64,000 bases of DNA from positions 796,806 through 860,805 of the forward strand of contig NZ_HE997643.1 in the NCBI RefSeq assembly GCF_000312485.1, written 5' to 3'. How positions within the stretch are numbered: position 1 is the stretch's first letter; every line of letters begins with the position of its first letter. Below, piece after piece: positions 30,349 through 43,424 of the stretch. Made by a program: the position numbers and the translations under genes. Below the pieces are notes generated by a model. The model had not been told where the DNA came from and ran no database searches. It worked only from the letters and a program-made list of their open reading frames with translations. The stretch is from Yersinia massiliensis CCUG 53443. Its GTDB lineage: Bacteria; Pseudomonadota; Gammaproteobacteria; Enterobacterales; Enterobacteriaceae.

Positions 30349-31554
30349 TCATTGGCCGCTCAACATCGCGGATTCAATCCGGCGTTGATTAAATTGCCAG
30401 TACAATCCGAATAAGGTCACTAAACCAATCACGCCCAACATGAACCACGGCAATTCCGGCATTTCAAGCGTTCGACCGGTATCGTACATCCAGCCACCAC
30501 CGGTATAACCTAATGCCCCTCCCAGCGCCAATCCAAGACGGCTAAAGCCCATATAGCTGCCGCGAGCGCGTGAGTCGGCCAGTGATGCCCCCAGCGTTTC
30601 ACGGGCCGGTTCGGCAATAATCGAGCCGATATAGAAGAAGCAAATAAACATAAAGAGTGTTTGTAGATGGCTAATCAGGCCGATCGGGAACAAGCTCAGT
30701 GTCATGATCAGCAATCCAGCCATTAAACGCTGCTCGAGGCTAAAACGTTTTTCGCTCCAGCGGGCAATGGGGTAGAGCAATGTTAAGGAAAGCGCAGCCT
30801 CAATGGCATACATCCATTTTACTGCGGCGGGTGAGCCGGCAACTTCATTGACCATGATTGGCAGCATGAGCATCACTTGTACTGCGAGCATGTAATAGCC
30901 GGTTAGTGTCAGCACATAGGTGACGAAGCGACGATCACGCAGTACCCGCATCAGCCCTTCTTTCATGGGGGCACGTACGGTAGAGATACGATAAGCTGGT
31001 AGCAACCACAAATTCCAGCCTGCGGCTAGGACGAAGATTGCCGCACCGGTCCAGCAAACAAAATGGAAATCGTATTGCAGCAACCAACTCCCGATCAGTG
31101 CGCCAATAACAGCGCCAGCACTGTCTTGCATCATCAGTAGCGAGTAAAAACGGCCGCGTTCATGAGGGCGAGTGAGCTTAATCACCAATGCGGTACGGGG
31201 TGGGTCGAATAAGGTGCCACCTAAACCGGATAAAGCACAGGCGAGCCAGAGTATCCAAGGTTCATCGGCCATGGCCATTAGCGCAAAGCCTGCCGCGCGC
31301 ATTAGCATGCCAGTCACAATCATGGGCTTCGCGCCAAAACGGTCAGCGATGGCTCCACCGAAAATACCGAGTCCTTGCTGGACCAGTTGCCTTAAACCCA
31401 AGGCAAGACCCACGATCAATGCTGCCCAACCCATTTGATCGACAAATCGGATAGAAATGAGTGGGAATACAACGAAGAAGCCCAACACCACTAATAAGTT
31501 ATCAAGCAATAAAAAATACTTACCCAAGCTCCGAGCTTGCGATACCAAGGCCAT
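30349..31554 (-). CDS. mdtH: MFS multidrug transporter MdtH
   Basis: 401 residues with 12 predicted transmembrane helices; the loop 2-3 motif reads [13 protein letters not shown]. Collinear with E. coli MdtH (YceL), a drug/H+ antiporter that gives quinolone resistance when overproduced. Next to rimJ in divergent orientation, as in E. coli. Confidence 0.93.
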   Translation of the reverse strand: MALVSQARSLGKYFLLLDNLLVVLGFFVVFPLISIRFVDQMGWAALIVGLALGLRQLVQQGLGIFGGAIADRFGAKPMIVTGMLMRAAGFALMAMADEPWILWLACALSGLGGTLFDPPRTALVIKLTRPHERGRFYSLLMMQDSAGAVIGALIGSWLLQYDFHFVCWTGAAIFVLAAGWNLWLLPAYRISTVRAPMKEGLMRVLRDRRFVTYVLTLTGYYMLAVQVMLMLPIMVNEVAGSPAAVKWMYAIEAALSLTLLYPIARWSEKRFSLEQRLMAGLLIMTLSLFPIGLISHLQTLFMFICFFYIGSIIAEPARETLGASLADSRARGSYMGFSRLGLALGGALGYTGGGWMYDTGRTLEMPELPWFMLGVIGLVTLFGLYWQFNQRRIESAMLSGQ

Positions 31555-31857
31555 GCTTCACCGTCAGAAATTATCTAAGGAGGGAATAGAAACTACGCAT
31601 ATGATTTGTAGCGAATACAGTTTGTACCCAAATCATCAGAAACGATAGGGGTTAGATTGATAATATTTTTTTATCGTCAATGCGTTACCTCAGCAACAGA
31701 TTCATAATAAAATGAATTATTAGCATTTCAGCAGTGTGATTTTACTGTATTGATGTAGGAAAAGATCGTGAGCGTAGTGTTACGCAGCGCCTACGTAACA
31801 GGTATATTGAACCCGCTAAATGCTACGTAATGTGCAGCATACCGCCAAGGGGAGCAG
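31555..31857. other. mdtH/rimJ divergent region
   Basis: 303 bp with promoters for both genes. It has an inverted repeat GTTACG / CGTAAC (about 31779-31800) and another CTACGTAA just after. No ORF. Confidence 0.4.
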
Positions 31858-32442
31858 ATGTTCGGCTATCATTCAGCAACACCTAAAATACGCTTGACCA
31901 CTGATCGTATGTCATTGCGGCTGGTCCATGAGCGTGATGCTTATCGCATGGCGGAGTATTACGCTGAAAATCAGACATTTCTCAAGCCGTGGGAGCCAGT
32001 GCGCGATCAAAGCCACTGCATGCCGTCAGGCTGGCAGGCGCGGTTAGGAATGATCATGGAGCTGCAAAAACAAGGCAGTGCCTACTATTTCATTTTGTTA
32101 GACCCTGAAGAGAAAGAAGTACGCGGTGTCGCAAACTTTAGCAATGTTCTGCGCGGCTCATTTCATGCCTGTTTTTTGGGCTATTCATTAGGTGAGCGCT
32201 GGCAAGGGCAGGGGTTAATGTTTGAAGCGTTGCAACCGTTGATTCGCTACATGCAACGGCAGGAGCGGATGCACCGTATTATGGCTAATTATATGCCGCA
32301 TAATCATCGCAGCGGCAGTTTACTTGAACGGCTAGGTTTTGAGCGTGAAGGCTACGCGAAGGATTATTTATTGATCGACGGTCAGTGGCGAGATCATGTG
32401 CTGACGGCCTTGACTAACAAAGAATGGACACCCACTCGCTGA
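31858..32442 (+). CDS. rimJ: Ribosomal protein S5 alanine N-acetyltransferase RimJ
   Basis: 194 residues, GNAT fold. Acetylates the N-terminal Ala of ribosomal protein S5. The acetyl-CoA loop is near [14 protein letters not shown], and [23 protein letters not shown] is the family C-terminal signature. Followed after 7 bp by yceH, so probably co-transcribed. Confidence 0.95.
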   Translation: MFGYHSATPKIRLTTDRMSLRLVHERDAYRMAEYYAENQTFLKPWEPVRDQSHCMPSGWQARLGMIMELQKQGSAYYFILLDPEEKEVRGVANFSNVLRGSFHACFLGYSLGERWQGQGLMFEALQPLIRYMQRQERMHRIMANYMPHNHRSGSLLERLGFEREGYAKDYLLIDGQWRDHVLTALTNKEWTPTR

Positions 32443-32449
32443 GGTTAGG

Positions 32450-33091
32450 ATGAAACACACTCTAAATGCGCTCGAAGCCCGAGTGATAGGCTGTTTGCTG
32501 GAAAAACAAGTCACGACGCCTGAGCAGTATCCGATGTCGCTCAATGGTGTGACGGTTGCTTGTAATCAAAAAACCAATCGTGAGCCGGTGATGGAGTTAT
32601 CTGATTCCGACGTGCAGCAAACGCTGGATTTTCTGCTAAAAAAACATCTTATCCGGACTCAAAGTGGCAACCGGGTCATGAAGTACGAACATCGTTTTTG
32701 TAATTCCGAGTTTGGTAATCTTAAATTTTCACCTGCGGAATTGGCGGTCATCACCACGCTATTATTACGCGGCCCGCAAACTCCCGGTGAGTTACGCACT
32801 CGCACAAATCGGATGCATGAATTTGCTGATGTGGCTGAGACAGAAGACATTCTGAATCAACTCTCTCTACGTGAGGACGGACCATTTGTGGTGCGTTTAG
32901 CTCGTGAACCGGGTAAGCGTGAGAGCCGCTACATGCATTTGTTCAGTGGCGATATTGCGCCAGCAACGCCAGATGAAGACACCACCGTTGGTGGAACCAG
33001 CGCCCTTGAAACGCGAGTTGCGCAGTTGGAGCAACAAGTGATGGCGCTGACGCGTCGTTTGGATGAAGTTTTGATCCAGTTAGATGATTGA
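32450..33091 (+). CDS. yceH: YceH family protein (DUF480)
   Basis: 213 residues. Two winged-helix-like repeats ([46 protein letters not shown]) and a C-terminal coiled coil ([22 protein letters not shown]). Function not established. It lies between rimJ and yceM on the same strand with tight spacing. Confidence 0.92.
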   Translation: MKHTLNALEARVIGCLLEKQVTTPEQYPMSLNGVTVACNQKTNREPVMELSDSDVQQTLDFLLKKHLIRTQSGNRVMKYEHRFCNSEFGNLKFSPAELAVITTLLLRGPQTPGELRTRTNRMHEFADVAETEDILNQLSLREDGPFVVRLAREPGKRESRYMHLFSGDIAPATPDEDTTVGGTSALETRVAQLEQQVMALTRRLDEVLIQLDD

Positions 33092-33101
33092 TAAGGATGA
33101 T

Positions 33102-34025
33102 ATGAAAAAACTGCGTGTGGGTATCGTCGGACTCGGGGGGATTGCCCAGAAAGCCTATTTACCTATCTTGACCCAAGCATTGGACTGGCAGTTGATAGGG
33201 GCATTTTCACCCAATCAAATTAAGGCGCAACCGGTGTGCGACAGCTATCGTATGCGCTATTTTTCGCGTTTAGATTCACTCGCCGAACAATGCGATGCCA
33301 TTTTTGTCCACAGCAGTACTGCCAGCCATTTTCAAGTGGTGAGTGAGTTGCTACAGGCTGGCATCCATGTTTATGTTGATAAACCATTGGCCGAAACATT
33401 GGCGCAATCTGAACAGTTGATCGCGCTGGCAGCAAAACAACGTTTAGCGTTAATGGTTGGATTTAACCGCCGTTTTGCACCGTTATATCAGCAGTTAAAA
33501 CAACAACTGGCTTCTCCAGTCTCGTTGCGGATGGAAAAGCATCGCCAGAACGGTATCGGCCCCAATGATGCCCGTTTCACGTTACTTGATGATTACCTTC
33601 ATGTGGTGGATACGGCACTGTGGCTCGGGGGCGAGCCGGCAAAATTAACGACTGGCACGTTACAGACGAATGCTCAAGGTCAAATGCTGTACGCGGAGCA
33701 TCATTTCGAGGCAGGGCAGTGTTCAATAACCACCAGTATGCACCGTGATGCGGGTACTCAACGCGAAAGTGTGCAAGCAATCAGCCCCGGCAGCTGTTAC
33801 CAGATCAACAATATGCACCAGTGGCAACAGGAATCTGAGGGGCAGATTATCAGTTTGCCGGTGCCCAGTTGGCAAACTACGCTGGAACAACGAGGGTTCG
33901 TCGGTGCTGTGCGTCACTTTATCACGGCGGTGAATAACCAAACGGCACCCCAAGTCTCGGGCGAAAAAGCGATTTATGCACAACGCATGATAGAAGCGAT
34001 GTTGCAGCCTCAAGCCGCAAGGTAA
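33102..34025 (+). CDS. yceM: Gfo/Idh/MocA-family oxidoreductase YceM (MviM)
   Basis: 307 residues. N-terminal Rossmann fold (VGIVGLGGIAQKAYLP) and a dehydrogenase signature VDKPLAET containing the catalytic Lys. E. coli YceM (MviM) is its orthologue; its substrate is unknown. ATG 33102 follows an AAGGA site and matches the family start. The neighbouring murJ gene makes a cell-wall link tempting but unproven. Confidence 0.92.
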   Translation: MKKLRVGIVGLGGIAQKAYLPILTQALDWQLIGAFSPNQIKAQPVCDSYRMRYFSRLDSLAEQCDAIFVHSSTASHFQVVSELLQAGIHVYVDKPLAETLAQSEQLIALAAKQRLALMVGFNRRFAPLYQQLKQQLASPVSLRMEKHRQNGIGPNDARFTLLDDYLHVVDTALWLGGEPAKLTTGTLQTNAQGQMLYAEHHFEAGQCSITTSMHRDAGTQRESVQAISPGSCYQINNMHQWQQESEGQIISLPVPSWQTTLEQRGFVGAVRHFITAVNNQTAPQVSGEKAIYAQRMIEAMLQPQAAR

Positions 34026-34179
34026 GCGGCGGGTGAGGTGAACATGAGTAAATATTCAGCCGCTTCAGTAAGTTGTTACACTTTACGATGGCTATTCACG
34101 GCCGGTTACGTAGACTAGCGGCTGTTCTATATCGTGTTAAGGCCACGGTTATTTAATGGCCACTATTGGGTAGAAGCAG

Positions 34180-34203
34180 CGCCTGCGGATTGCAGGCGTT
34201 ACT
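34180..34203 (+). terminator. Hairpin between yceM and murJ
   Basis: 7-bp stem CGCCTGC / GCAGGCG with loop GGATT, followed by TTACTCTTT. It may attenuate transcription into murJ. Confidence 0.5.
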
Positions 34204-34276
34204 CTTTACGGCGTATTTGAAGAACAGATCAAAAAATTGATCGGAAAACAGATCACAACCCCAGATCAGAAAACCT

Positions 34277-35812
34277 ATGAATTTACTGAAATCACTGGCA
34301 GCCGTCAGTTCAATGACCATGTTTTCCCGCGTATTGGGCTTCGCTCGCGATGCTATTGTGGCGCGAGTTTTTGGTGCGGGTATGGCGACGGATGCCTTCT
34401 TTGTGGCATTCAAATTACCGAACCTCCTACGGCGTATTTTTGCTGAGGGTGCATTCTCACAGGCTTTTGTGCCGATTCTGGCGGAATATAAAAGCCAACA
34501 GGGCGAAGAAGCAACTCGCACATTTGTGGCTTATGTCTCCGGTCTGTTAACCCTGATACTGGCGGTTGTTACCGTGCTGGGTATGCTAGCCGCGCCTTGG
34601 GTGATTTTTGTGACGGCCCCCGGTTTTACCGATAACGCCGATAAGTTTGCGTTAACCTCTGCACTGCTGCGCGTGACATTCCCTTATATTTTACTGATTT
34701 CATTGGCTTCGCTGGTGGGGGCGATCCTCAATACGTGGAACCGCTTTTCCATTCCTGCCTTTGCGCCGACCTTCTTGAATATCAGCATGATTGGTTTTGC
34801 GCTCTTTGCCGCCCCTTACTTTAATCCGCCAGTGATGGCGCTGGCGTGGGCGGTAGTGGTAGGGGGCGTGCTGCAATTAGGGTATCAGCTTCCTCATCTG
34901 AAAAAGATTGGAATGCTGGTTCTGCCGCGCGTATCGCTGCATGACGCGGGTGTTTGGCGAGTGATGCGACTAATGGGGCCCGCGATCCTCGGGGTGTCAG
35001 TTAGCCAAATTTCGCTGATTATCAACACCATTTTTGCTTCTTTCCTCGTGTCAGGCTCCGTCTCTTGGATGTACTATGCTGACCGTTTGATGGAGTTCCC
35101 CTCTGGTGTCTTGGGTGTGGCGTTAGGCACTATTTTGTTGCCTTCACTGGCAAAAAGCTTCTCCAGCGGCAACCATGACGAGTACTCGAAACTGATGGAT
35201 TGGGGTCTGCGGTTATGTTTCTTACTGGCATTACCCAGCGCAGTGGCATTGGGGATCTTAGCTAAACCGCTGGTGGTATCACTGTTCCAATACGGTAAAT
35301 TCAGCGCCTTTGATGCTGCCATGACCCAACGGGCATTGGTGGCTTACTCCGTGGGTTTGATGGGATTGATTGTGGTCAAAGTTTTAGCGCCGGGGTTTTA
35401 CTCACGCCAGAACATCAAAACGCCAGTGAAAATTGCCATTATCACCTTGATATTGACTCAGGTGATGAACCTGATTTTCATTGGGCCGCTTAAGCATGCA
35501 GGGCTGTCGTTGTCGATTGGGCTAGGGGCTTGCCTGAATGCCAGTTTGCTTTATTGGCAATTGCGCAAGCAGCAGATTTTCCATCCGCAGCCGGGTTGGG
35601 CCATTTTTCTGACTAAATTGGTTGTTGGCGTCATCGTCATGTCAGGGGTGTTGCTGGGGCTGTTGTGGGTGATGCCTGCATGGGATATCGGTGGGATGGC
35701 ATATCGGTTACTACGCTTATCCGCGGTGGTGGTGGCGGGGGTTATTGCCTACTTTGCTGCGTTGGCGTTACTCGGATTCAGAGTGCGGGATTTTGCTCGA
35801 CGAACGAATTGA
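34277..35812 (+). CDS. murJ: Lipid II flippase MurJ
   Basis: 511 residues, MOP-superfamily flippase with 14 predicted helices. Moves lipid II to the periplasmic face of the inner membrane for peptidoglycan synthesis. Conserved segments include [41 protein letters not shown], and [20 protein letters not shown] with conserved charges. Essential in E. coli. The ribosome-binding site is weak. Confidence 0.96.
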   Translation: MNLLKSLAAVSSMTMFSRVLGFARDAIVARVFGAGMATDAFFVAFKLPNLLRRIFAEGAFSQAFVPILAEYKSQQGEEATRTFVAYVSGLLTLILAVVTVLGMLAAPWVIFVTAPGFTDNADKFALTSALLRVTFPYILLISLASLVGAILNTWNRFSIPAFAPTFLNISMIGFALFAAPYFNPPVMALAWAVVVGGVLQLGYQLPHLKKIGMLVLPRVSLHDAGVWRVMRLMGPAILGVSVSQISLIINTIFASFLVSGSVSWMYYADRLMEFPSGVLGVALGTILLPSLAKSFSSGNHDEYSKLMDWGLRLCFLLALPSAVALGILAKPLVVSLFQYGKFSAFDAAMTQRALVAYSVGLMGLIVVKVLAPGFYSRQNIKTPVKIAIITLILTQVMNLIFIGPLKHAGLSLSIGLGACLNASLLYWQLRKQQIFHPQPGWAIFLTKLVVGVIVMSGVLLGLLWVMPAWDIGGMAYRLLRLSAVVVAGVIAYFAALALLGFRVRDFARRTN

Positions 35813-35840
35813 TGACGCTATACCAGCGCTGGACAGCGCA

Positions 35841-35864
35841 AAAAGAAAAGGCCCTATTAGGGCC
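35841..35864 (-). terminator. Terminator between convergent murJ and argS
   Basis: Stem GGCCC / GGGCC with loop TATTA; on the minus strand it is followed by TTTTCTTTT, so it mainly ends argS transcripts. A second hairpin CCGCGCC / GGCGCGG lies at 35948-35967. Confidence 0.6.
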
Positions 35865-36021
35865 GTTGAGATAGCTGACAAAGTACTCATTGCGGAGAGG
35901 ACAAGCAGATCGTAAAGACGCCGTAAAATCATCCTTGATGGCTCGAGCCGCGCCATCCTTGGCGCGGACGCTTTACTCTTCTACCTGTCCTCCTCACCGT
36001 TCACGACAGCAGGTAGAGCAA

Positions 36022-37752
36022 TTACATCCGTTCTACCGTGCGGATACCCAGAGTATCTAAACCTTGCTTGAGGGTTTTTGCTGTCAACATCGCCAGTTTC
36101 AGGCGACTTTGACGAATTTCTTCACTTTCAGCATTCAATATCTGGCAATGTTCGTAGAAACTGGAGAATAAGCCCGCTACGTCATACAGATAAGAACACA
36201 TCACATGAGGCGTTCCTTCACGGGCGACCATCGTAATCACTTCTTCAAATTGCAGCAGACGCGTGGCCAGTGCAGCTTCGCGATCTTCAGTGATCACCAG
36301 CGGCAATGTCAGGCTATCTTCATCTATACCAGCACGTTTAAACACTGAAACGACGCGGGTATAGGCATATTGCATATAAGGTGCCGTGTTGCCATCCAGT
36401 GCCAGCATGTTATCCCAATCGAAGATATAGTCAGTAGTGCGGCTCTTAGATAAGTCAGCGTATTTCACCGCACCAATACCCACGGCTTCCACCACTTGCT
36501 GCAGTTCATCGGCAGGCATGTCTGGATTTTTCTCGGCGATCAGTTTACCGGCGCGTTCAATCGCTTCATCCAGCAAATCGGAGAGCTTAACGGTGCCACC
36601 TGAGCGGGTTTTAAATGGCTTACCATCTTTGCCGAGCATCATGCCGAACATATGGTGTTCTAGCGGCACAGATTCTGGCACATAACCGGCTTTACGCACG
36701 ATAGTCCAAGCTTGCATCAGATGTTGATGCTGGCGGGTATCGATGTAATACAGTACGCGATCTGCACCCAGCGTCTCATAGCGATACTTGGCACAGGCAA
36801 TGTCTGTGGTGGTGTAGAGGTAGCCACCATCTTTTTTCTGGATAATGACGCCCATGGGCTCGCCATCTTTATTTTTATACTCATCCAGATAGACCACGGT
36901 AGCGCCATCGCTTTCTACTGCCAGACCTTTGGCTTTCAGGTCAGCCACAATGCCGGGCAACATGGCGTTGTACAGGCTCTCACCCATGACATCGTCTTTG
37001 GTCAACGTGACGTTGAGGCGATCATAAGCAATTTGGTTTTGCGCCATGGTGATATCCACCAACTTGCGCCACATTTGGCGGCAATACTCGTCGCCACTTT
37101 GCAATTTAACCACGTAAGCACGAGCGCGTAGGGCGAAGGCTTCATCTTCATCATAGGTTTTCTTGGCTTGCTGATAGAAAAGCTCAAGATCCGATAAGTC
37201 CATATCACTGGCACTTTCATTCTGCATTTTTTCTAGATAGGCGATCAGCATACCGAACTGCGTACCCCAGTCACCGACGTGGTTGGCACGAATAACATTG
37301 TGTCCTAAGAACTCCAATGTTCGCACTGCGGCATCACCAATAATGGTTGAGCGTAAGTGACCGACATGCATTTGCTTGGCCACGTTGGGTGCAGAATAAT
37401 CAACCACAATTGTTTGCGGTTCTACCGGTGAAACACCTAATTTAGGGGCAGTGAGCGCGTGTTCCGCTTGACTGGCCACCCATTGACGATCGAGGAAGAT
37501 ATTAATAAACCCAGGGCCGGCAATTTCAACTTTGCTGGCAATACCTGCAAGATCGAGCAGTTCAATGACTTTTTCTGCCAGTTGTCGGGGTTGCATGCCC
37601 AGTTTTTTGGCGACGGCCATAACACCATTCGCTTGATAATCGCCAAATTGCGCTTTAGCAGATTGGCGAACTTGAGCTTCGCTACCTGCTGGAGCACCTG
37701 CTGCAATCAGCGCCTGGCTGACTTTGTCTGAGAGAAGAGCCTGAATATTCAC
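36022..37752 (-). CDS. argS: Arginyl-tRNA synthetase
   Basis: 576 residues, class I synthetase. The HIGH-type motif is HVGH in [15 protein letters not shown]; the KMSK loop is degenerate ([10 protein letters not shown]), as usual for ArgRS. An N-terminal Add1 domain and a C-terminal DALR anticodon-binding domain (ending [10 protein letters not shown]) are present, so the protein is full length. Confidence 0.97.
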   Translation of the reverse strand: MNIQALLSDKVSQALIAAGAPAGSEAQVRQSAKAQFGDYQANGVMAVAKKLGMQPRQLAEKVIELLDLAGIASKVEIAGPGFINIFLDRQWVASQAEHALTAPKLGVSPVEPQTIVVDYSAPNVAKQMHVGHLRSTIIGDAAVRTLEFLGHNVIRANHVGDWGTQFGMLIAYLEKMQNESASDMDLSDLELFYQQAKKTYDEDEAFALRARAYVVKLQSGDEYCRQMWRKLVDITMAQNQIAYDRLNVTLTKDDVMGESLYNAMLPGIVADLKAKGLAVESDGATVVYLDEYKNKDGEPMGVIIQKKDGGYLYTTTDIACAKYRYETLGADRVLYYIDTRQHQHLMQAWTIVRKAGYVPESVPLEHHMFGMMLGKDGKPFKTRSGGTVKLSDLLDEAIERAGKLIAEKNPDMPADELQQVVEAVGIGAVKYADLSKSRTTDYIFDWDNMLALDGNTAPYMQYAYTRVVSVFKRAGIDEDSLTLPLVITEDREAALATRLLQFEEVITMVAREGTPHVMCSYLYDVAGLFSSFYEHCQILNAESEEIRQSRLKLAMLTAKTLKQGLDTLGIRTVERM

Positions 37753-38101
37753 CGGGTTACCTTAATTACGCACGAAAGAGACATTAATGACGCACAAAAG
37801 AATCTCTGTGCCAGTTAATTCAAACGGGGTCAGCGCCGAGCACGACAAAAATGAACAGTAGTGAGGCGGGCTGACAGCGAGTTAGTCGCAAGATGGCAGG
37901 ATTTATATCATATTTGCCCTCCGACGTCAGCATCAGGGCGGCGGTTGCGGTGAAGAATACCTACAAATAGATCAACTGATTATTTTATTAGCAATGATGA
38001 GAAAAACATTATTAATTGAGCGGATAAAATATGGCTGTTATGGACTAATAACGGTAGATTATGGCCGCTTGACTGAAATCATTGCTTAAACGGAGAGCCA
38101 G
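37753..38101. other. argS/yecM divergent region
   Basis: 349 bp with promoters for both genes; no further ORF, RNA or repeat seen. CGGAGAG precedes yecM. Confidence 0.4.
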
Positions 38102-38662
38102 ATGCGCAGCCTGAAAGATATTGCTCAATTGCAGGACTTAATTATCGACTTACCGATTTTTGAGCAAAAACTCGCTAATTTCTCCGCCAAATTAAATTTG
38201 GATTTAACACAGTTCAGTGCTGATCATATTTCATTACGCTGCTATCAAACCGAAACGGCTGAGCGCTGGCGCAGTGGACTATTGCAATGCGGTTATTTAA
38301 TGTCCGAGACGCAAATTAATGGTCGGCCAATTTGCCTGTTCGATTTAGTCCATCCCTTATCCATTGGGCCATGGCAGATAGATTGCATTGAACTGCCGTA
38401 TCCGGGGAAAACCCATTACCCCCATCAGGGCTGGGAGCATGTCGAATTGGTGATACCTGGCGGCCCACAAACCCTGAGGCAGCGAGCCAGAGCTTTATTA
38501 CCTGCTGAGTTACCGGTGGGGATGACGGAAAAATTTAGTTCGCCGCAAGGGGAGCATGAGCGTTTAGCCAATCCCACTCTCGCCGTGAGTGATGGTGAGA
38601 TAACGATTAAATTTCACCCTTATACTTTGCGACAAATAATAGAGAGTGAGCACAACAACTAA
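38102..38662 (+). CDS. yecM: YecM family protein (VOC-like fold)
   Basis: 186 residues, similar to E. coli YecM, a protein with a vicinal-oxygen-chelate-like fold. Conserved: DHISLRCYQ, AERWRSGL, GRPICLFDL, HQGWEHVELVIPG, SSPQGEHERLANPTLAVSDG, IKFHPYTL. Function unknown. Upstream of cutC, as in other enterobacteria. Confidence 0.92.
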   Translation: MRSLKDIAQLQDLIIDLPIFEQKLANFSAKLNLDLTQFSADHISLRCYQTETAERWRSGLLQCGYLMSETQINGRPICLFDLVHPLSIGPWQIDCIELPYPGKTHYPHQGWEHVELVIPGGPQTLRQRARALLPAELPVGMTEKFSSPQGEHERLANPTLAVSDGEITIKFHPYTLRQIIESEHNN

Positions 38663-38943
38663 CGTCAATAGGTTATTTATTTCATCCTTGATGATCACTT
38701 ATGGTTATCGCTGTGACTAACATCTACTCATGGACTCAAAATGAGTGCCATAGTAAGTGAATTGTATCGCTGATTCGATTTTGTTTTGCTGTGATTGATA
38801 TATTAAGCATCCCAATTATTGAATAATGGAATTTTTAAATTCTACGGTGATAGCTGTGCCTCGCTATCTATGTGAGCGATATATGTCCCAAAAATACGGG
38901 TGAAAATAACTGCCGCAGTGGCATCCATCAAACGGGGGAGAGA

Positions 38944-39708
38944 ATGACGACATTGGAAATTTGTTGCTATAGCGTCGATTGCGCACAAGTAGCAGAAAAG
39001 GCAGGAGCCGACCGGATTGAATTATGCTGCGGTCAGTCCGAGGGAGGGTTAACACCGAGTGTTGGCGCATTAATGCAAGCCAGAGAAACCGTTACGATCC
39101 CGGTACATCCGATCGTACGCCCTCGAGGTGGTGATTTCTGCTATAGCAACAATGATTTCGCTATCATCAAAAATGATATTGCACGTATCCGCGATATGGG
39201 CTTCGCCGGTGTTGTGGTGGGGGTGCTTGATACTGACGGACATATTGATATGCCACGAATGCGGGAAATCATGTCTATCAGTGGTAACTTAGCCGTCACC
39301 TTCCATCGCGCATTTGATATGTGCCAGAATCCGATGGTGGCCTTACAGCAACTCACCGATTTGCATGTGGCACGAATTCTAACTTCGGGTCAGCAGCAAA
39401 ATGCTGAGTTGGGACTGGCCTTGCTGAAAGATTTAGTGACCGCCACTCAGTCTCATGGGCCTGTTATCATGGCAGGAGCGGGGGTTCGCCTGACCAATAT
39501 GCAGAAGTTTATTGATGCAGGCATTCAAGAGTTGCACAGTTCGGCAGGCCGTTCAATGCCATCTAGCATGAAGTATCGCAAGGCCGGTGTGACTATGTGC
39601 GCCGACAGTGATGTGGATGAGTTTGCACATTATTGTGTTGATGGCGAAGTGGTGGAGGCGATGAAGAGTTTGTTGGTGATGGGTGCACCGCTTTCACAGA
39701 GTGCTTAG
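38944..39708 (+). CDS. cutC: CutC family protein
   Basis: 254 residues, TIM-barrel CutC family, formerly linked to copper homeostasis. Signature stretches: [63 protein letters not shown] 38944 follows a GGGGGAGAGA site; an upstream ATG at 38872 in frame has neither site nor homology. Terminator follows. Confidence 0.93.
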   Translation: MTTLEICCYSVDCAQVAEKAGADRIELCCGQSEGGLTPSVGALMQARETVTIPVHPIVRPRGGDFCYSNNDFAIIKNDIARIRDMGFAGVVVGVLDTDGHIDMPRMREIMSISGNLAVTFHRAFDMCQNPMVALQQLTDLHVARILTSGQQQNAELGLALLKDLVTATQSHGPVIMAGAGVRLTNMQKFIDAGIQELHSSAGRSMPSSMKYRKAGVTMCADSDVDEFAHYCVDGEVVEAMKSLLVMGAPLSQSA

Positions 39709-39740
39709 ATCCTGCGTACTTGAAACTACCTCGATATTAG

Positions 39741-39772
39741 CGGCCTCGGTGATCAACCTGAGGCCGTTTTTT
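39741..39772. terminator. Terminator between convergent cutC and cmoB
   Basis: Stem CGGCCTC / GAGGCCG with extended GGT / ACC pairing inside, followed by TTTTTT. Confidence 0.85.
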
Positions 39773-39783
39773 ATAAGCTGATG

Positions 39784-41687
<1,904 letters not shown>

Positions 41688-41740
41688 CTAATCGTGTTCC
41701 CGCCTTAGCGTTGCAGGACACAGAGAACGTAAAAATGGGG

Positions 41741-42136
41741 TCAGGTTAGACTGAAAATCTGATCCCAAGGTAAGTAGTAAATATTGGCAATAACCATTAA
41801 TACCAAAGAAACATAAGTGGCACTCATCCCCGAGCGACGCCAGCGAATTTCGCGATGACGCAAACCATAATAATGTAGCAAGCGGCCAACTATCAGCATC
41901 AATCCGCAGAGGTGGATCATCCACGTCAACGCACCGTTCATCTCCATCATGATGAGTAAAATTACAGCAATAGGAATATATTCTACGGCATTACCGTGTA
42001 CGCGGATGGCAGTTTGTAATTCATAAAAACCACCATCACCGTAAGCAACCCGATACTGGTTTCTTAACTTCACGACATCAAATGAAAGCTTGATCAATAA
42101 CAGTGCGCCCAACACAACATAAAGCGAGCTAACCAT
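41741..42136 (-). CDS. yecN: MAPEG-family membrane protein YecN
   Basis: 131 residues with four transmembrane helices, MAPEG family. The family hallmark RVHGNAVEYIPIAVILL is present, plus GRLLHYYGL. Enzymatic role in bacteria unknown. ATG 42136 (MVSSLY) matches the E. coli length; the frame is open four codons further. Confidence 0.92.
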   Translation of the reverse strand: MVSSLYVVLGALLLIKLSFDVVKLRNQYRVAYGDGGFYELQTAIRVHGNAVEYIPIAVILLIMMEMNGALTWMIHLCGLMLIVGRLLHYYGLRHREIRWRRSGMSATYVSLVLMVIANIYYLPWDQIFSLT

Positions 42137-42261
42137 TTTCAACTCCATTGCCCAACCATAGACTGGCTGAATAATGATAACCGCCTACTGGGTAACTGTC
42201 GCTAGAAAAATCACGGGAAGGTCATTTCATGGGGTTAAGTTAACCGTTTGGAAAGATGAAC

Positions 42262-43077
42262 TTAAAATAATGTGTCTTGTTCAGGCCAATCGGGTGCCGG
42301 TGCTAGCATCGGGATCATTGCAGCCAAGTGTTGCCAAATCTTTTGTGCCTGTTGTGGGGAGTCGCCATTATCAGGTGTGTGAATGAATACATAAGGCTGA
42401 TATTGCTGTTCCCAGAGGGGGAGTTTCTGCATCCAAGGTGCAAATAGGGCCAAATTATCATCGAACTGGTCGCCACCAATAAAACGCACCAACGGTTGCC
42501 CACCGGTGACGACGGCATGGACGGGTAAACGTGGCTTTTTACTCTGTGCATCTCGCACGGCGGGCGTTAAAGGTTTTGCCGCATGAATGGGGCGGCTATC
42601 TAAGATGACTCGATTGATGGAACGTTGGTGTAAGCCTTGATTCAGCGCCAGTTCCGCAGCCCCTTTGGCGAAAAACTCAGGGTGGCGAACTTCGACCCCG
42701 TAATGAAAACTATGAGGCAATTTATCCAAAAATTGCCATAAGCGGCCTAAATCTTGAGGCCCAAAGGCGGCGGGTAACTGTAGCCATAACTGACCAATAC
42801 GCGCATGCAAAGGCGCTAAGCATTGGTAAAAAGCATGCAGTTCTTGCTCGCATTCACGTAAAGCAGCCTGATGGCTGATAGTCGAAGGGAATTTAAAGCA
42901 AAAACGGAAACTGTCGGAGGTCATATCACGCCAACGCTGCACGATTTCTAATCGAGGCAGGGCATAAAAGGTCGTATTACCTTCAACGCAGTTGAAATAG
43001 CGGCTGTAATCAGCGAGATCCTTGATGCCCAGCCGGTTCCAGGCGGGGTGTTGCCATTGCGGCAGTCCTATAAACAA
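42262..43077 (-). CDS. yecE: YecE family protein (DUF72)
   Basis: 271 residues, DUF72 TIM-barrel-like family: GLPQWQHPAWNRLGI, YSRYFNCVEGNTTFYALP, FRFCFKFPSTISH, GVEVRHPEFF, VNRVILDSRP-like INRVILDSRP. Function unknown. It lies downstream of a tandem ERIC array that separates it from yecD. Confidence 0.93.
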   Translation of the reverse strand: MFIGLPQWQHPAWNRLGIKDLADYSRYFNCVEGNTTFYALPRLEIVQRWRDMTSDSFRFCFKFPSTISHQAALRECEQELHAFYQCLAPLHARIGQLWLQLPAAFGPQDLGRLWQFLDKLPHSFHYGVEVRHPEFFAKGAAELALNQGLHQRSINRVILDSRPIHAAKPLTPAVRDAQSKKPRLPVHAVVTGGQPLVRFIGGDQFDDNLALFAPWMQKLPLWEQQYQPYVFIHTPDNGDSPQQAQKIWQHLAAMIPMLAPAPDWPEQDTLF

Positions 43078-43090
43078 ATATCCTTCCTAC

Positions 43091-43389
43091 TTGACGTTGC
43101 CGCGTTGTTAGCGGCGTTCATTCACCCGAATCACTGACTGGAGTCAGCTCATCGGGATTCACTCACTTGCTGCCTAGCCGCAACGCCAATTAGTTTGGAT
43201 ATTCCAGCTTAACTTGACGTTGCCGCGTTGTTAGCGGCGTTCATTCACCCGAATCACTGACTGGAGTCAGTTCATCGGGATTCACTCACTTGCTGCCTAG
43301 CCGCAACGCCAATTAGTTTGGATATTCCAGCTTAACTTGACGTTGCCGCGTTGTTAGCGGCGTTCATTCGCCCGAATCACTGACTGGAA
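43091..43389. repeat. Tandem array of a 123-bp ERIC-containing unit
   Basis: Units at 43091-43213 and 43214-43336 differ at one base only (C43148 / T43271); a third is partial (43337 to about 43389). Read on the minus strand, the core GTGAATCCCGATGAGCTGAC followed by TCCAGTCAGTGATTCGGGTG matches the ERIC consensus arms (GTGAATCCCCAGGAGCTTAC, AAGTAAGTGACTGGGGTGA). In unit 3 the hairpin is altered to a clean inverted repeat CCGAATCACT / AGTGATTCGG. Confidence 0.85.
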
Positions 43390-43424
43390 TGAGTGATTCG
43401 GTTTTGTTTCGCTCGAATTTAGCG

